From Clusia tigrina (lineage: Eukaryota > Arthropoda > Insecta > Diptera > Clusiidae): a stretch of DNA of 64,000 nt. A program made the position numbers and the translations under genes. The stretch lies in NCBI GenBank assembly GCA_920105625.2, contig OV050031.1, forward strand, positions 229,200,194-229,264,193, in the 5' to 3' direction. Positions 25,001 to 39,100 of this stretch are shown here, piece by piece (position 1 is the first letter of the stretch; each line of letters opens with the position of its first letter). Below the pieces are notes generated by a model that was given only the letters and a program-made list of their open reading frames with translations, ran no database searches and had not been told where the DNA came from.

Positions 25001-28000
25001 GACAGTGGATGGAGAACTCGTATTTGCTCAAACCAATTTCCTGTTCATACTGTTGGCTGCATTCTCCTCCATAATTGCGCACTTTCTGCGAGTGGCCAAG
25101 ATTTTCAATGTTGCTTGTTGCACGCTCACGCAACGTTTCAGCCCACTCAACAGGGTGTAGCCGGGCTGGCGGAATGGGCTGGAATGGACGGCAATTCATT
25201 TTGCGGCAAGTGCCAGGGAAGCGAGGAGCTAGTAAGTGAGTACATTGCTTGCATATTCGTAGCTTGGAAAAATCAATTCCTGATGCAGCTCATTTTTGAA
25301 AACAAGCGTGCAAATTGCATCGCGTGTGGCTGGCGTCTGCTGCTGCCAAGAGTTTGCACGCTATCCAATTTGAGCATACTTCTGGTTGGATAGTGTAAAG
25401 CGAAATTATTACAACAATCTCAATCGCAGAGAAACTGGGGAAGCGGGGGACAAGGCAGTCGGCCGTTAACGCTCCAAGCTTTTGGAATTCTATGCTAATT
25501 CCAGGAGGTGGAATTTCTTTAATTGCCGCGGCACCAAACCATTTTAGCCATTAATTGCTTAGCTCTTAGTATACTCCCAGTTCTCTACACTGAGAAGGAA
25601 ATTTTGGTGTTCACACTGAGTCCTTGGCCCTTCACTAATGGAGAGGCGCTAATATCTGAGAGCTATACTGTGGGTTGTGTCGTACTTGAATATAGGAGTT
25701 GTATTTCGTATGACTTAATTGCTTATGTGGAATTCTACAATGCAACTGCATACCGTAGTTCTTTTTGAATGCTTCATCATAGAATTAACTGCCAACATTA
25801 GGGGAGTGACCTTTTTTCAGGCTATAAATCAAAATTAGACATTGACCCCAATATTGCATTTAACCATGTTTATATGAAAATCCATTTGCATTGAACCAAT
25901 CAATAATGACGCAATTATATGAAAACTTTGTAGATAAGCACAAAATCAATTCTTATAAAAAAGGAAGGAAAGGAAATGTACAAAATGGCTCACTGCTCTT
26001 TCTTTCATATATAAATTTGGATTGAAATTATGAATAATTATATGAATTTTTTGTTTCAGTTGAGAAACAGGATTGAGTTAATTCACAATTGCAATTGCAG
26101 TCCTCACTGAGACAGTGTTTTTATGAGTGACTGTGACCACTCCGGGATGACTCAATCCAGATTAATTGTGATGAAAACGCTCACTGGGGTTTGAGTCTGT
26201 TGATCAAGGAGACCAAATTAGTGTATTAGGAATGGCACAAAATGCGACACTTGACTCGATGGCTCGACTCATTAAAATGTTGTTCGTATCATAGCGTACA
26301 TGTGACGAAATTTCCATGATGCACTCTAAGAATTCAATATAATTATTCTGGTTACGAATCTAACATCCTGAGATAACTTGTATGCCACCCTATTTTAGTT
26401 CCATTTTAGCAAAGCATTGTTTGTTACATAATCAAAATTCGTCTTGAGAATGTGTGCACTGGAATTTCGAACTGCCCATGACCAGAAGCAAGGACGAATA
26501 TACCTATACAGTGACATCAAATTGACATCAACATATGTTCGTAGCGCCAACTGGTCAGGCACTCATAATTTGTTCCACTAAATTTTTTAATGTATATGGG
26601 AGAAAGATAAAAACCATCAAGTGCTTATCTCTCTTCTCTTCCTTACGTTCTCCTCCTTCCACAGATTTATTCGGCTACCACAATAAATGGTTCGTTCCTC
26701 CGACATTTAAGTTTACCTACTGAACCTTTTTCCGAATATATTCCAGTTAGACGACAAGTACCACCACCACCATTCCTAAGTTGCCTATCTGGATAAGCAT
26801 AAAGCACATTTAGAACCTTAGATTTCAAAGGCAATGCCAAAAAAAAACAATTTAATTGAATTCATGACTATCAATGCGATAAGCGACACGCAAACAACAA
26901 TTGAAAGAGGACTTTCGCAACACAAAGTAGAGAAAATGGAACAATAATCAATGCGGAATCAAATCAAACGGAGTATAGGAGTACGTATAGTTCGGAGCCC
27001 TCTCAATCAAAGAGGTATGCTCATTTTCATGGTGGCAAATGGGCGTGGATACTAGCACCCAACATAATTCCAGTTTTCAGCGCGCAGCAAGTGCCTGGTG
27101 TGAAAGCCAATTATGTGCGGCTAGCGGACTGGTTGCTTGGCTAGTTGATGGTGACCTCTCTGCCAACCTGCGATAACAGCTTCATGCATGATGGCACCTG
27201 CAAATACTCAAGGTTAACAATGGCGTCAATTTGTAATTGATTTTAGCTATAATTTTACAAGCGCATTTTCGCACCCAACCAATTTATTTCCATGCTAATT
27301 GACGCTGCTCAAGTGAGAAAATAGTTGAGTAACATACTCATAGTGGAAGGGAAATCAATTGGTGCGCAAGCTGGAAATATTAGCAATTGAAAAAAGAATG
27401 CAAGCCTGAGAACGACGCCGCTCGCAAATTCCTTATCAATGCTGACTGTGACTTTGAAAGAGGAGGAGCGCTGCAGAACGACAACCGAAGAAGTCAATTA
27501 CTTAATAGAATATAATTAAATTAAACGAAAAAAAACGAATATTAAAAAATATAATAAAACTAAATTCTCATTTCGATGGAAACACTAATTGAAGTTCCAA
27601 TTCTGTGCACACCACGGCCCGCCTACCGGCCTGCCACACACAGAGCCGCAATTGACCGCATTCAAAAAACTTCTTGTTCAACTCAGCATGAAGTGTACAA
27701 GGCTCTTGTTTGCACAGCACAATTATGTGTTATATAAGCGTAATAAAGCAGATAAAGCAGCCTTCAAATGTAATCATAAAAATTGCCCAAAAAGGTTTCA
27801 TTGATGACTTTTGGCCTTTTTGCGTATTTTTCTTTTCAATTTTTGCTGACGTTTTGTGAAATCATGCCTGAAAACATTGCTGACATAACATTTGACCAAA
27901 TACGCTACGGTGCCTTAGGACAGGCTGTTAAATCGAAAAAGGATAAGCAGGGGCATCACTGGCTGGCCTCCTCGTTTCGGCATGTACCTAGAATGCGTCC

Positions 28001-31000
28001 TGATAAATGAATGCCACACTGTACAGATGATGGCGTATTGCAGTGGTGCTATTGAGCGAGATTAGTTCAGGTCGCAGTAACAATTTAAACACAATCTGCA
28101 TTAAAACGAAGAGAAATGGATATTTAAATGAATTTTACTTCAAAATAAACATAGTGACCAGCTTCTTCGACCCGTAAATCCTGTCGGAGATATACCTCTA
28201 GTAAATCCTAAGGAGATATACCTCTAGTAAATCCTAAGAAGATATACATCTAAATACTCTGCTGATCCGCTGCAGATAAGTAGATCAGCAAATTCCATGA
28301 AGTAAATGAACAGTCAGAGAACAGTTGCCTTCGAACTGCCCTCTTTAGAATATCTGAGCTTCTGTGTTCTGATGAACCAGTAGCATTTACATTATTTATA
28401 TATTATATTAAGACCCAAAGAGGCCGATTAGCTTTCTTGGCTGTGTTTTCCATAGACGAAGTTAGACACACTGAAGATGAACTCAGGCACTGATAAACTA
28501 ACTTGCCACGAATCGGTTAATAACAAATGAATATACATTGAGAGTAATGTTAACAAATGGCATTGCAACCTGCTTGTAAAGAGTGCAAAATATCAAAGCA
28601 TGCTTTTGAAAAGTTAAATAAATTAATGAAACTATGCACTAAAGAGCTTGTAAGTGACCCAAGTATAGGGATTGACCCAAGTGACCCAAGTATAGGGATT
28701 GTTTAGAAGAATAGAAGGTACAAATGAAAATCAAATTGCTACAAAACGAGTAGGTTGGCATGTGTTCTGAGAACATGCCTTTTGAAACTATTTTGTAGAC
28801 ATGGCTACCATTAAACAATAAGTTGACCCATCCATACGAAAAACACTCTCACCCAAAACCCCACTACATCAACTGAAGCGGAGACGATACGAAAACAATA
28901 GAACTATTTATTGCAATATGAGTGCAACTTTGTTGAGAACAAAATAAAATAATCAGAAAAATTTTACTCATACTAGAAACATAGAAGCAGAAACTGAATT
29001 GATGGTCGGTGGTGCTGAGTACAGTTACGGTGGAGAACCATCCTGTTGTATATGTGTTTATGTATTGGAATGGAATCGTGTATTGTAAGGATAAGTTATA
29101 TTGAACACACTTTGAGTTAAGGTGCACATACTGTCAGAATAACGGATCAAAAGAGGGTTTAGAAACATAGAAGCAGAAACTGAATTGATGGTCGGTGGTC
29201 CTGTGTGCAATTACTCTCGAGAACCATATACAACAGGAGAGTTTATGTATTGGAATGGACTCATGTATTGTAAGGATACGTTATATTGAACACGTTTTGG
29301 GTTAAGATGTACATCCTGTCAGAAAAACGGATCGAAAGAGAGTTTAGAAACATAGAAGCAGAAACTGAATTGATGGTCGGTGGTGCTGAGTACAGTTACG
29401 GTGGAGAACCATCCTGTTGTATATGAGTTTATGTATTGGAATGGAATCGTGCATTGTAAGGATAAGTTATATTGAACACGCTTTGAGTTAAGATGACATC
29501 CTGTCAGAATAACGGTCTTCATGGTAGATGGTTAAAGTGACAGGGCCAGGAAATCCTTCTTTCTGATTTACCGTTTGATTTTACCTGACCAATCCTTTTA
29601 ATAATATGAATAATTTTATGACGGTTGCAATTACAAGTGATGTAATTATCTTTAAAGAGCAAACGTAAAAACCCAATTTAAGTATATTTGAAATTATTCA
29701 AAATGATACAATTCAATGATTCAAAGTATTATTCACCGCAGCCATTTCAAACCGAAACTTAATTAAAAACGTAAATGCTGAAATACAGCGCAATACAAAG
29801 GCGAACAATCGTGTACACTCGCGGCGTACGGAGCTTGGGGTGGTGGGGCAGGTTGCCATTCTTGAGAGAGAGTGAGTCACGTACGCCGATATTGAACTGA
29901 GAACTGACTGACTCCGTCGATTCGAACGTACAAAACCGCACAAACTTCGTACACGAGTAAATCCACATCCACACATTTTATGTAAGCAACATTATGGTAA
30001 ACTGGTGATGTATCACTGCGAGTGTGCTGCCAAACCAGCAATCAAAATAGAAAACTAGGTGCCATATCTGCAATTGAGACCGCGACAAACAACGAGCAGA
30101 CCGGATAATGCGGGCGCCGCAGTCACGGGAATATGTGGTAGAAATTATACCAGCGAAGCGACAGGCTGAAGAGAGGAGAGCAGAGCAGTAGCAAATGCTG
30201 ATAAAACTGATAACGAGAAACCAGGAAAGACACTCTCCCGGCGTGCACTTGTACAAGGCAAGTGCACTGCCAGCCGAGTAGTGTGGCAAGTGCGGGCAGC
30301 CTGTTGAGCAGCTGATTAGATTAGATATGTACATTCGAAATATTCCACAAATAATGCAAAAGCGGGGCCAATTCGCGCCCAGCTGAAATGTAGCACACCA
30401 AAGACAAACTAAAACAGAAGCGAACTCAAGTGGGGCTCAGCTGATTCTGGATAATTGTTGTAGAATGGGCGGGCATAAACACAGTTTCGAGTGCTGGCAG
30501 AACAGATTTGATTCCGCTTGGATAAACACGCTTCTGGGTAAACATTTATGTAAATTCATATAATTAAATCGAAGTTTCCGCGTACACACACGCTCCAAGT
30601 TTGAACAGATCTTTGCTTATCTGTTTTCCAGTCTACACATATGCAAGTATTCGCATTTAAATACTCGTACTTGTATCAGGAAAAATATGTGAGTCATGGT
30701 CAAACAATATTAATGAAATGTAAATAAATAAACAAGCAACTTGAATACACAAAATGCAAAAGAGGCCAGCAAAGTTGGAACGAACAGTGCTTAAATATCG
30801 CTTCGAGCCACCACACAAGCAAACAAGGGACAAAGCAAACAAATATACAACACTCGGTAGTCAGTAACTGAGTGGGGGTTTCATTGTTTTGGAAATGCCT
30901 GACCGGGCGGAGAGAGAGATCATTATTTAAACAAAATAGTTCCCACTAAAATGCTGGCCTCAGGAAATCCAGCGGAAAAATACGAAACAGCGAATTAGTT

Positions 31001-33086
31001 GCAGTCTAAAGTAAATAAAAAAATAATTGTTATCTGAACTATACTAAATACTCAGGGGGAACCCCAAAGTAGATTGGCTGAGTCCAACAGAGCGGATAAC
31101 AGAGATCTTAGAAACCTCACTGCGCTTGGGTCTTGGATAACGTCTTGAAAAAAATATTGATTTTGGTGGCAATATCGGTGAAAATTTCCCAAAATTGTGG
31201 TGAAGCGTTGTGGATGCTTTAACACTATATCACATTTCAACATTCCATATTTGGACATAAACGGCAATAAAACGGCGCAAAAGCGCTAATTGAGTTCGCG
31301 GTACGAACAGCCGCTTACCCTTGGATTCTGGCAAAGTTCAAGATCTTTGCGTACTCCCAGTCTCCATTGCTGCATTGTGACATGTCCCTCAATATAAACA
31401 GACACTTCAATGTCGCTCTAGGGAAAAAGCGAACCGATCACAACTAGTTAAATGCGGTTGGTATTCTTGAACACCATCATTTCAAGCACAAAAGGATGGA
31501 ATGAGTTGACGAAAAATAATTTGCACCACTTCAAATGGAGACAGCAGTTTGAATGCGAATAGTCAATATTGCGGATATCGCACCTCTTAAGCCCACATAA
31601 CGGAGGCATCGTTTGGGACTAAATAACATGCAATTAATTTGGTTTAGGTCCAATTTCATTGACTTCTCCCATTAAACAAATTTTTCCAAGAGCTTAACAG
31701 AAAAACATTTGCAACGTACGCGAGAATTCATAATCAAATAATTCCACTTCCGCCCACACTGAGCAAGCGAACATTCAACTCCCGCTCCAGCTTACAACTA
31801 AAGCGGCCAGGAATTTAATATTAGCATACTCCCCAATCTGAGGGTACAGAAAAATCAAGTTTGAGGCGCACACACTTGTCTGAAAGCAGTCGGGAGAAGC
31901 CTCCGAAGGTCCATAAAAGCGTCACTCTTCGATTGCAATGAGTTTAATGAACTCGCTGTCTGACAAACAGCAAAGTTCGACGGAATGCGAACTGCGCTCA
32001 TTCGCTTCAGAAACAACCCAACCCAACCCAGACCGTCCATCCCAGCCCAGCCCAGCCATCTCGTCCATGTCAAACCAACCCGAGCCCACATTACACAACA
32101 TGCTCATACAAATTGTGTCACGAGACACTAATTTCGGCCGTTGAGCGGGAGATGAACGAAATAAATGCAATTAGCAATCATTTTAGTACAATGCTAATAA
32201 TAATAAATATTTTGGTTACTTTTTTCTATAAAAATAAACATTGATAAGTCCACTCAGTCGGCACACACACACACACACTCACACACACACAATCACCTCT
32301 GTTTGCTATCTTATCGGAGATGTTTTGGGTACACAAAAGCGTTGATAATTTTTCAAATCTTCACAAAGGCACCTGGAGGCACAAACAAATCCGTGCAGCA
32401 GGGGGGAAGCCCTGCTCCGATAATGTCGATGGAGGTGACACAATTACTACGCAGTTGAAAATCAAGTAAGAAACGATCACAAATTCCTAGAAACAATCAC
32501 AGCATATTTGCACCTAAAATTTACAACTAATTAAGTAGAGTAGTCAACTGTGGAGGCAGCGGGAGCACTGCCAGGGAACATTACGGCGGACGTGCAGTTC
32601 CTCCAGCGAGCTGTTTAACATTTGCAAAGTATGAAGTATGATATGCTCCAGTCTGGTTAGCAGCTCTCCACACTGGCACAGAGTGGTTTCAGCTATCCAC
32701 ACAATAGAATGTAAGTCACGAAGCAGAGATTGTGTGCGGAAGATGTGACAGTGTACGAAATCTCTGATTTTGGATGTGGCATGAATGAAAGGTAGATCTG
32801 CGTTGCGGATTGCTACTAAGTAGTGGAATAGATCTTGGTCTAGATATGCATAATCTTTTGTTTTTACCAAATCGGAAGCAACAAGTTTTGTTGATATAGT
32901 TAAATATTTAATAATCCAAGGTGGCACACTGTTTTAGATTTAATTTATAATAGAGTTTTATTAGTTTAATAATTTGTTTTCCCAGATAGCATTTTAAAAA
33001 TGTGCTCATTTGTGAGTGCGCCATTGCAAAACAGCTTTGCAAACAATCTAAAACACGGCTCTAAAGCGTATCTGTGTTTGTTGGTC

Positions 33087-33126
<40 letters not shown>

Positions 33127-36100
33127 TTATCATTTTTTTCTATAATTTTCTGTGCGATAATGGCAACAACAACAACAGCGCATATTTCAACAACAAATTA
33201 GTGAAAATTAGCAACTCAAAGCAGAGCAAAGCAGGGGATAAGCAAACTCAAATCGCATCAGCTGAGCGTATAAGTCCATCTCCATACTCGAATATATATC
33301 TATCTGTCTGTTTATCTAGCTATGTATGAATGTGCGTGCATGGCTCAGTGTGTGTGTACGATAAAAAATTCTTTCTTAATGTATGAGAATTTTCATTTAT
33401 GTTCCAACATTTTCTGATGTTGGACTCGATTTTTTATGTTGATTAGTGGTGGTGGTGATAATTTAAATTTAAGCACTTTAATTTATTTTCATTTTGTTTT
33501 GAAGGCGTAGGCAGTTTATGCGATTACGAAACACACTCACAACCGCCGACGTGATTGAAAGCAAGTGTGCGAGCCCCACTCGCCTGGAACAGCATATCGT
33601 CAAGTTGTTGGATATTCAATTAAACATACACCAAATTGCACAAGAGAATTCGTTATAGTACCCCAAACAAGCCCACTTAAAATGCGCATGCCACTTCCAT
33701 GAACTTCCTGCTTTGGTAATGAAAACGGTTAACTCTGCACACACATGAATGTATAATTCGGTTTGAATCTAGTTCAATTCAAGTAGGCAACGCACACTTC
33801 CTTTTCCCCTCCACCAACCATCTGCGCCACCGCCAACACAACCAAACACAATAAACAATTGCATAACACTCTTCAGCAATTTTTTTTATTATACAAACAT
33901 AATTTCGAACTCATTTAATTGCAAACTCATTCGTGCATTGAAAGGCAGACATGACCACATCCCGCCCGCCCTCGGTCTAACCACATATCAGCCATCTTCA
34001 GCGTGTGCTCAGCAACCCGCCCCTACTCAAATGAGGCAGCCATAGGCAAAACCAGAGGCGCAGCAGTCACTCGGCGCTTCCTTTTTGTGGCAGGCCAACA
34101 ACTGAAATGGCTTCGAATCATTTTGAAATTAGAGAATAGTGTTAAAAAAAAACCCAACAACAAGAAAAACTAATCCGAATGCAACAAAGTTTCACTGTTA
34201 TGCAAATGTGGCGTGATTACGATTCATAATTGCGTTGTTAACACAAAAGTTCAGGTGTAAAACGGTGTTTAACTGCCATTAAAAAACTTTCTTGTGAAGC
34301 CAATACAAGTCTGCCGTATCACTCAAAGGCGCCACCGGACTAGCGGTAATAAAACTTCATCAAAACAGTCAGATACGCTACACAGACAGTGACTTTGCTG
34401 CTGCACGCACTTCAAGCCAGCTGAAGCGGCCACACTAGTGCACAGCTTCAGGAACAGTTAAGACTGCCAAGCACCTCCTTCTGCCCACAGCGCGCAGCCA
34501 CAAAGGAAATATCAATAAAAGTAGACAGGCACATGGAGTGTCATGTTGGCACACTGCTCAGCAAGTGAAAGGAGAGATATTGCAAATCCGAAAATGATTA
34601 ATGGCTTTAGTTTCAGTAGTTACTCGACTTCAAGGAGAGAGGCAAACTGTAGTGAATGGCGGGACATGAGAGCCACCCACGATCTATGAGCCAACATGAT
34701 ACAAGTTCACAGCATTCGTCCTGAATATGTTACACATAAGCAAATATAAATATAAAAAAATATATATATGTATGTATATATATATAGAGATAGATGAAAA
34801 TAATAGCAATGAATCCGAAAAGTCCGGAGACCACAGAAACACCTTTACAGAGTCTAAGAACCAAGTTATTTGTTGTTAAAACAATTCAGTGATTCAGTTA
34901 TGTTTTTCGTTCCACATCAGAGGAGATCGCCAAGAGAGCGTTCTGGAATTATAGACATTGAAAAAGCTACTAGATGATGGTCAATGAAAAGTTTTGAGTG
35001 GTTCCTCTAGTAAGAACATTTCCTATTAATCAATGAGTACGGCTGCAAGGTAGTAATCAAACTGGTCTCATGTATTGCAGTAACAATGCTTCCAGTAACG
35101 TAAAGAAAGCGTGTGCAAAATTGCAATAAAACCACTTTCGCCAATGTCACGAATGCGGTTCATATAAAGAAGAACTGCATTTATGGGTGAGTACGAATCT
35201 CCAATGCGAGTATGCTCAAACAAAAAATATCTCTGGGCTGGCGTCAACTCGCCGAATAGCGTCCATTAGAAAGATTACACCCTTCGGTACGCATATTTGG
35301 CTCCAATTTCAGCGTGAGACAAAGCAAATATACAAAATTGTCCTTGATTGGAACAATGAATCCACTTATATCCGGGTAATCTAACACCGCAAGTTGTGAA
35401 TTTGTTAGAGATACTAAAAAGTGTGAAGGCACAAATCTTCTACTCAAAGGAGAAGCCTTTTTGGTGGCCTCCCTTAATCTTACTGCTTTATTCAATTAGC
35501 AATATTATCATATTTTGTGTACTTTTGTTTAAAAAAATTTGGAGACTTAAAAAGAATATTCAAAATAAACTTTTAAAGTGCAAAACAAACAAACAAGCTC
35601 GAAAGAGCGATAAGCAAAACTGGTTAAAAAAGTTCGTTGGTGATTTGGCATCATAATATGTACAACAATAATAACAGAAACCAAATCAGCAGCAACAAAA
35701 TCGTGCACACATAATGCGAGCCAAAACAATGACAGCTGCTCTTGCCAACAAATCGACGACAAACGCCGCTAATAACTCGAAACCACTTTCACTTTTTTGC
35801 TAGCTCCCCGCCCTTTGTGCTTTACGGGCAACAACGACATCAACATCATAGGAGTGAATGGGCCGAATAAAAGCAACGCGCAGAAGGAATGCACAAATGT
35901 GCTCCAAAAGATTGCCTGGCGTTGCCCGGCGTAGATACTCGACGACATCATGTAACAATGGATGCTTTAAATGTGGCTGACAACGGCGAAAAAGCCTTTC
36001 TTTAAAAGTCGTGATTTACAAATTTACGTGCCCGATTTCCCGATTGATTCTGTTGCTGCGCGCTGAAAGTGTGGGAGAGAAGTTGCCTTGCGACGTGGCT

Positions 36101-39100
36101 GTTGCACTATTGCTGCACAGCCAAGGGGACGACTTGGACGGACGGGCAAGCAGACACAAACATGCGCGCACTTGGTTCAAGTGTCAAGCAGCCAGCAGCA
36201 GGCGGCAACGTGGTTGAATTACGACGGCGAGCAATCTCGTAGAAAACTAGTTGCGCCGCCAGAGCACGCGCTGCTTCGAAGCGCTCGCAAACCAGCAAAA
36301 AATGCCAACTGCACATTACGGCGATTTAAGCCAACAGCAACAACAAAGCGTAAGCGGTCGTTATCTGTGTTTGTGTGCGTTGTAGAAAAAACTCGTTGCA
36401 TCATCGCGGCAAATGCCCTGTATAGCCAACGTGCCAGACGGCATGGACACGGACCTGGTACGGATCTAGGCATACGCCGGCATTCCGCCGCCGCAGTCGT
36501 TATAAATAAGCTCATTTTTATTATATTTGCAGCGCTTGTTGCATGGGGCTATTTTTGTGTGTGCACCAAAATTTGTCTCCAAATGGACTTCTACAGCTTC
36601 GACAGATTGGTTGGTCCAGTCCAATGACCTCGATTTTCGTCTTTCGCCCCAATATAAATCAGGCGCAGACACTTTTGCTCTTGGGATCAACGGCGGAAAA
36701 ATTCTCACAGCGGCTGCCAAAATAATTGATGGGATCGAGAGAGCGGATGGGAACGGAGGAATCAGCGCGAGTAATTGGCCCATGGGCACCTAGCACTGAG
36801 CTGCTTTGTGTTGCGCTGCTCTGCCATTTGAACAACCAACTGTTCGAGTGAGTGACTGTGTAGGTGACGCCACACGCCGCCCACATCTCACCCCCTAGCC
36901 GCTATCCGAAAAAGAGGCATTCACTCAGTTTATTAGTCATATTTGCAAACTGGTGTTGGCATGTTGTACGAGAGAATGTGAGAGGCGTCGCTGCCAAATT
37001 TGTTCCAAACATTCCTCAAGTGGAGCCAGCGACTATCGACATCCACAAGTGGTTGCAGTTGTAACCGGATCACCTCCAGCTGAAACAACAACAAAGCTCT
37101 CCGTAGCCGTTTAAAAATATTTTCGGTTGGCTCGGTACCTAAATGGAAAATAGGGCGTCAAATGTACATACAAATGGCACGGAGCAAATATTTATGAATA
37201 ATTATTTTTGCACACTCTCAAAATCGAAAGCCACATCGTGCATGCGAGGTTGTGCGTCACAACTTCTCTGATGTTTGCCACACGTGTAGAGCGTTCCCAT
37301 CCTCTTGGTTTGCATAATCAGCAATATTTGCAAAAGATACAAGCTCACGTGTTTCGGTTCTTCCGGTTGTTTTATGAAACCAGATTGTTATACACGCGCG
37401 TTGCAATTGCGTTCCTTGAGAAATGGCTAAATGCGCTTTGCTCCATTTGATAATGCGACACTCAATGATTCATTTGCGTAAAATCAGAAGAGGGATTAAG
37501 AGAAGCGGTCGAATATACCTCTACTGTATTCACAGCAAAGGCAGAAGACTTTTCGATTTATTTCACGATTATCATGGCTGGTATACTAATTTCCCTATCC
37601 ATCTCCTCCCCATACACCCTCATGTATGTATATTCGTAGGGCATACACCAGCTCCACTGAGGAATGTAGAATCATTCCAGCACTTCAGATTACACACAGT
37701 TAAAACTTGATATAATAAAAAGACTCTTAGAAGAATCTGAAATGTGCCTATTGACGAACCTGATCAAATTCACAGCCCGAGGTGACTCCAGTATAATGAT
37801 TTAAGTGCAGGCCGCAATTTATCTCTTTAAGTAGAAAACTTAAATCAGAACTGATGTGTTTTTAGAGGCATACGGTTGGTAGATATAAAGAGTACAAAGA
37901 ATCACTCATTACAGGAGCTGTAAAGACCCATAGGAGGAAGAAACAGTCAGAGACTTTCTTTGTGATTGCCCAGCCCTCGCTCGCTTGAGTCTCAAATATG
38001 TCGGAAGTCCTTTTCTGGAGACTCTAGGGCATTGCGCTAGCTTAGAACTTTCAGACCTATCCAAATTTGTCAGCAACTCCGGATGGTTGTAAATGTACAA
38101 AAGCATATTTCCATTTTCTTTAGGCTCACGAGGACATGGCAATAAAGCGGCATTATTGCTAATTGGGGCGATCCGTGGTCGCCAGCCATTTTACCTACCT
38201 ACAAAGAATCAATTTACTGGATGTGACATTACCCTCGGAGCCTTTCCTTTCGATTTTTGTTATGGCAAATTTATGATATTTGTGAGTGGGACTCTAATGG
38301 GCCCTGCTCTATTTGTTGTGTTCAACAACAATTTCATACGGTGAAACATGCTCAAACCCTGGTTTGCCACTGGAACATGTTCTACTAAGAGAAAATGTGC
38401 GAAAGCTTGGAATTGGAGTTGTATATTCTGGCCAGCAAGGAGCATTAGTGATCACTTAAAAGTTTCTGACATACAATTGTACCTAACAGTAAAACCAGGT
38501 GCACATTGCGCCACTGCGCTACCATTTACGATTCTCCTCGTTGTTCTCTTTTTATCAAAAAGGAAGAGAAATATTTAATACCGATATCAGACTGAGTTTC
38601 CGAGGGGTTAAAGATAAACCCAAAATCCTGCAAATGCATCGCTAGGTATACCGTTTTAACACGCCCCTTGAGACCACCTCTACAGAAAACACATACAAAA
38701 ATGTTAATTGGGCACAAAAACTTACATACACACAAACACATATACAACACACACGCACACACACACACACACGGAAAAGATACTTAATTAATATCTTGTT
38801 CATTATGAATATTGATTTGAGCGTCTTGAAAACAAGTTGGGCAAGCGCGCAACTGGAATCCAATCCATCCCGCTCACCACATCACATCAGCAACATAATC
38901 CAGCGCCCATGCTTATGTGTGTGTATGCATGTGTAGGTGAGTATATCAATGCGTCTGTGTTATTATGAAGTCGGAGCGTTACGTTACCATTTTTGGCCTT
39001 ATTTTCCTTTCGTTTTATTTTTAGTTTTATAGTAACTAATTTCCACTTTTCAGGTTTTCTTACTTTTATTTCGTATTGCTGGGTAAGGCGCTTGCGAGTA

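Noticed and set aside
36088..36627. 179-codon frame in LST2 intron 1
   Set aside because: No known domain, biased composition and several overlapping frames on both strands; no splice context.
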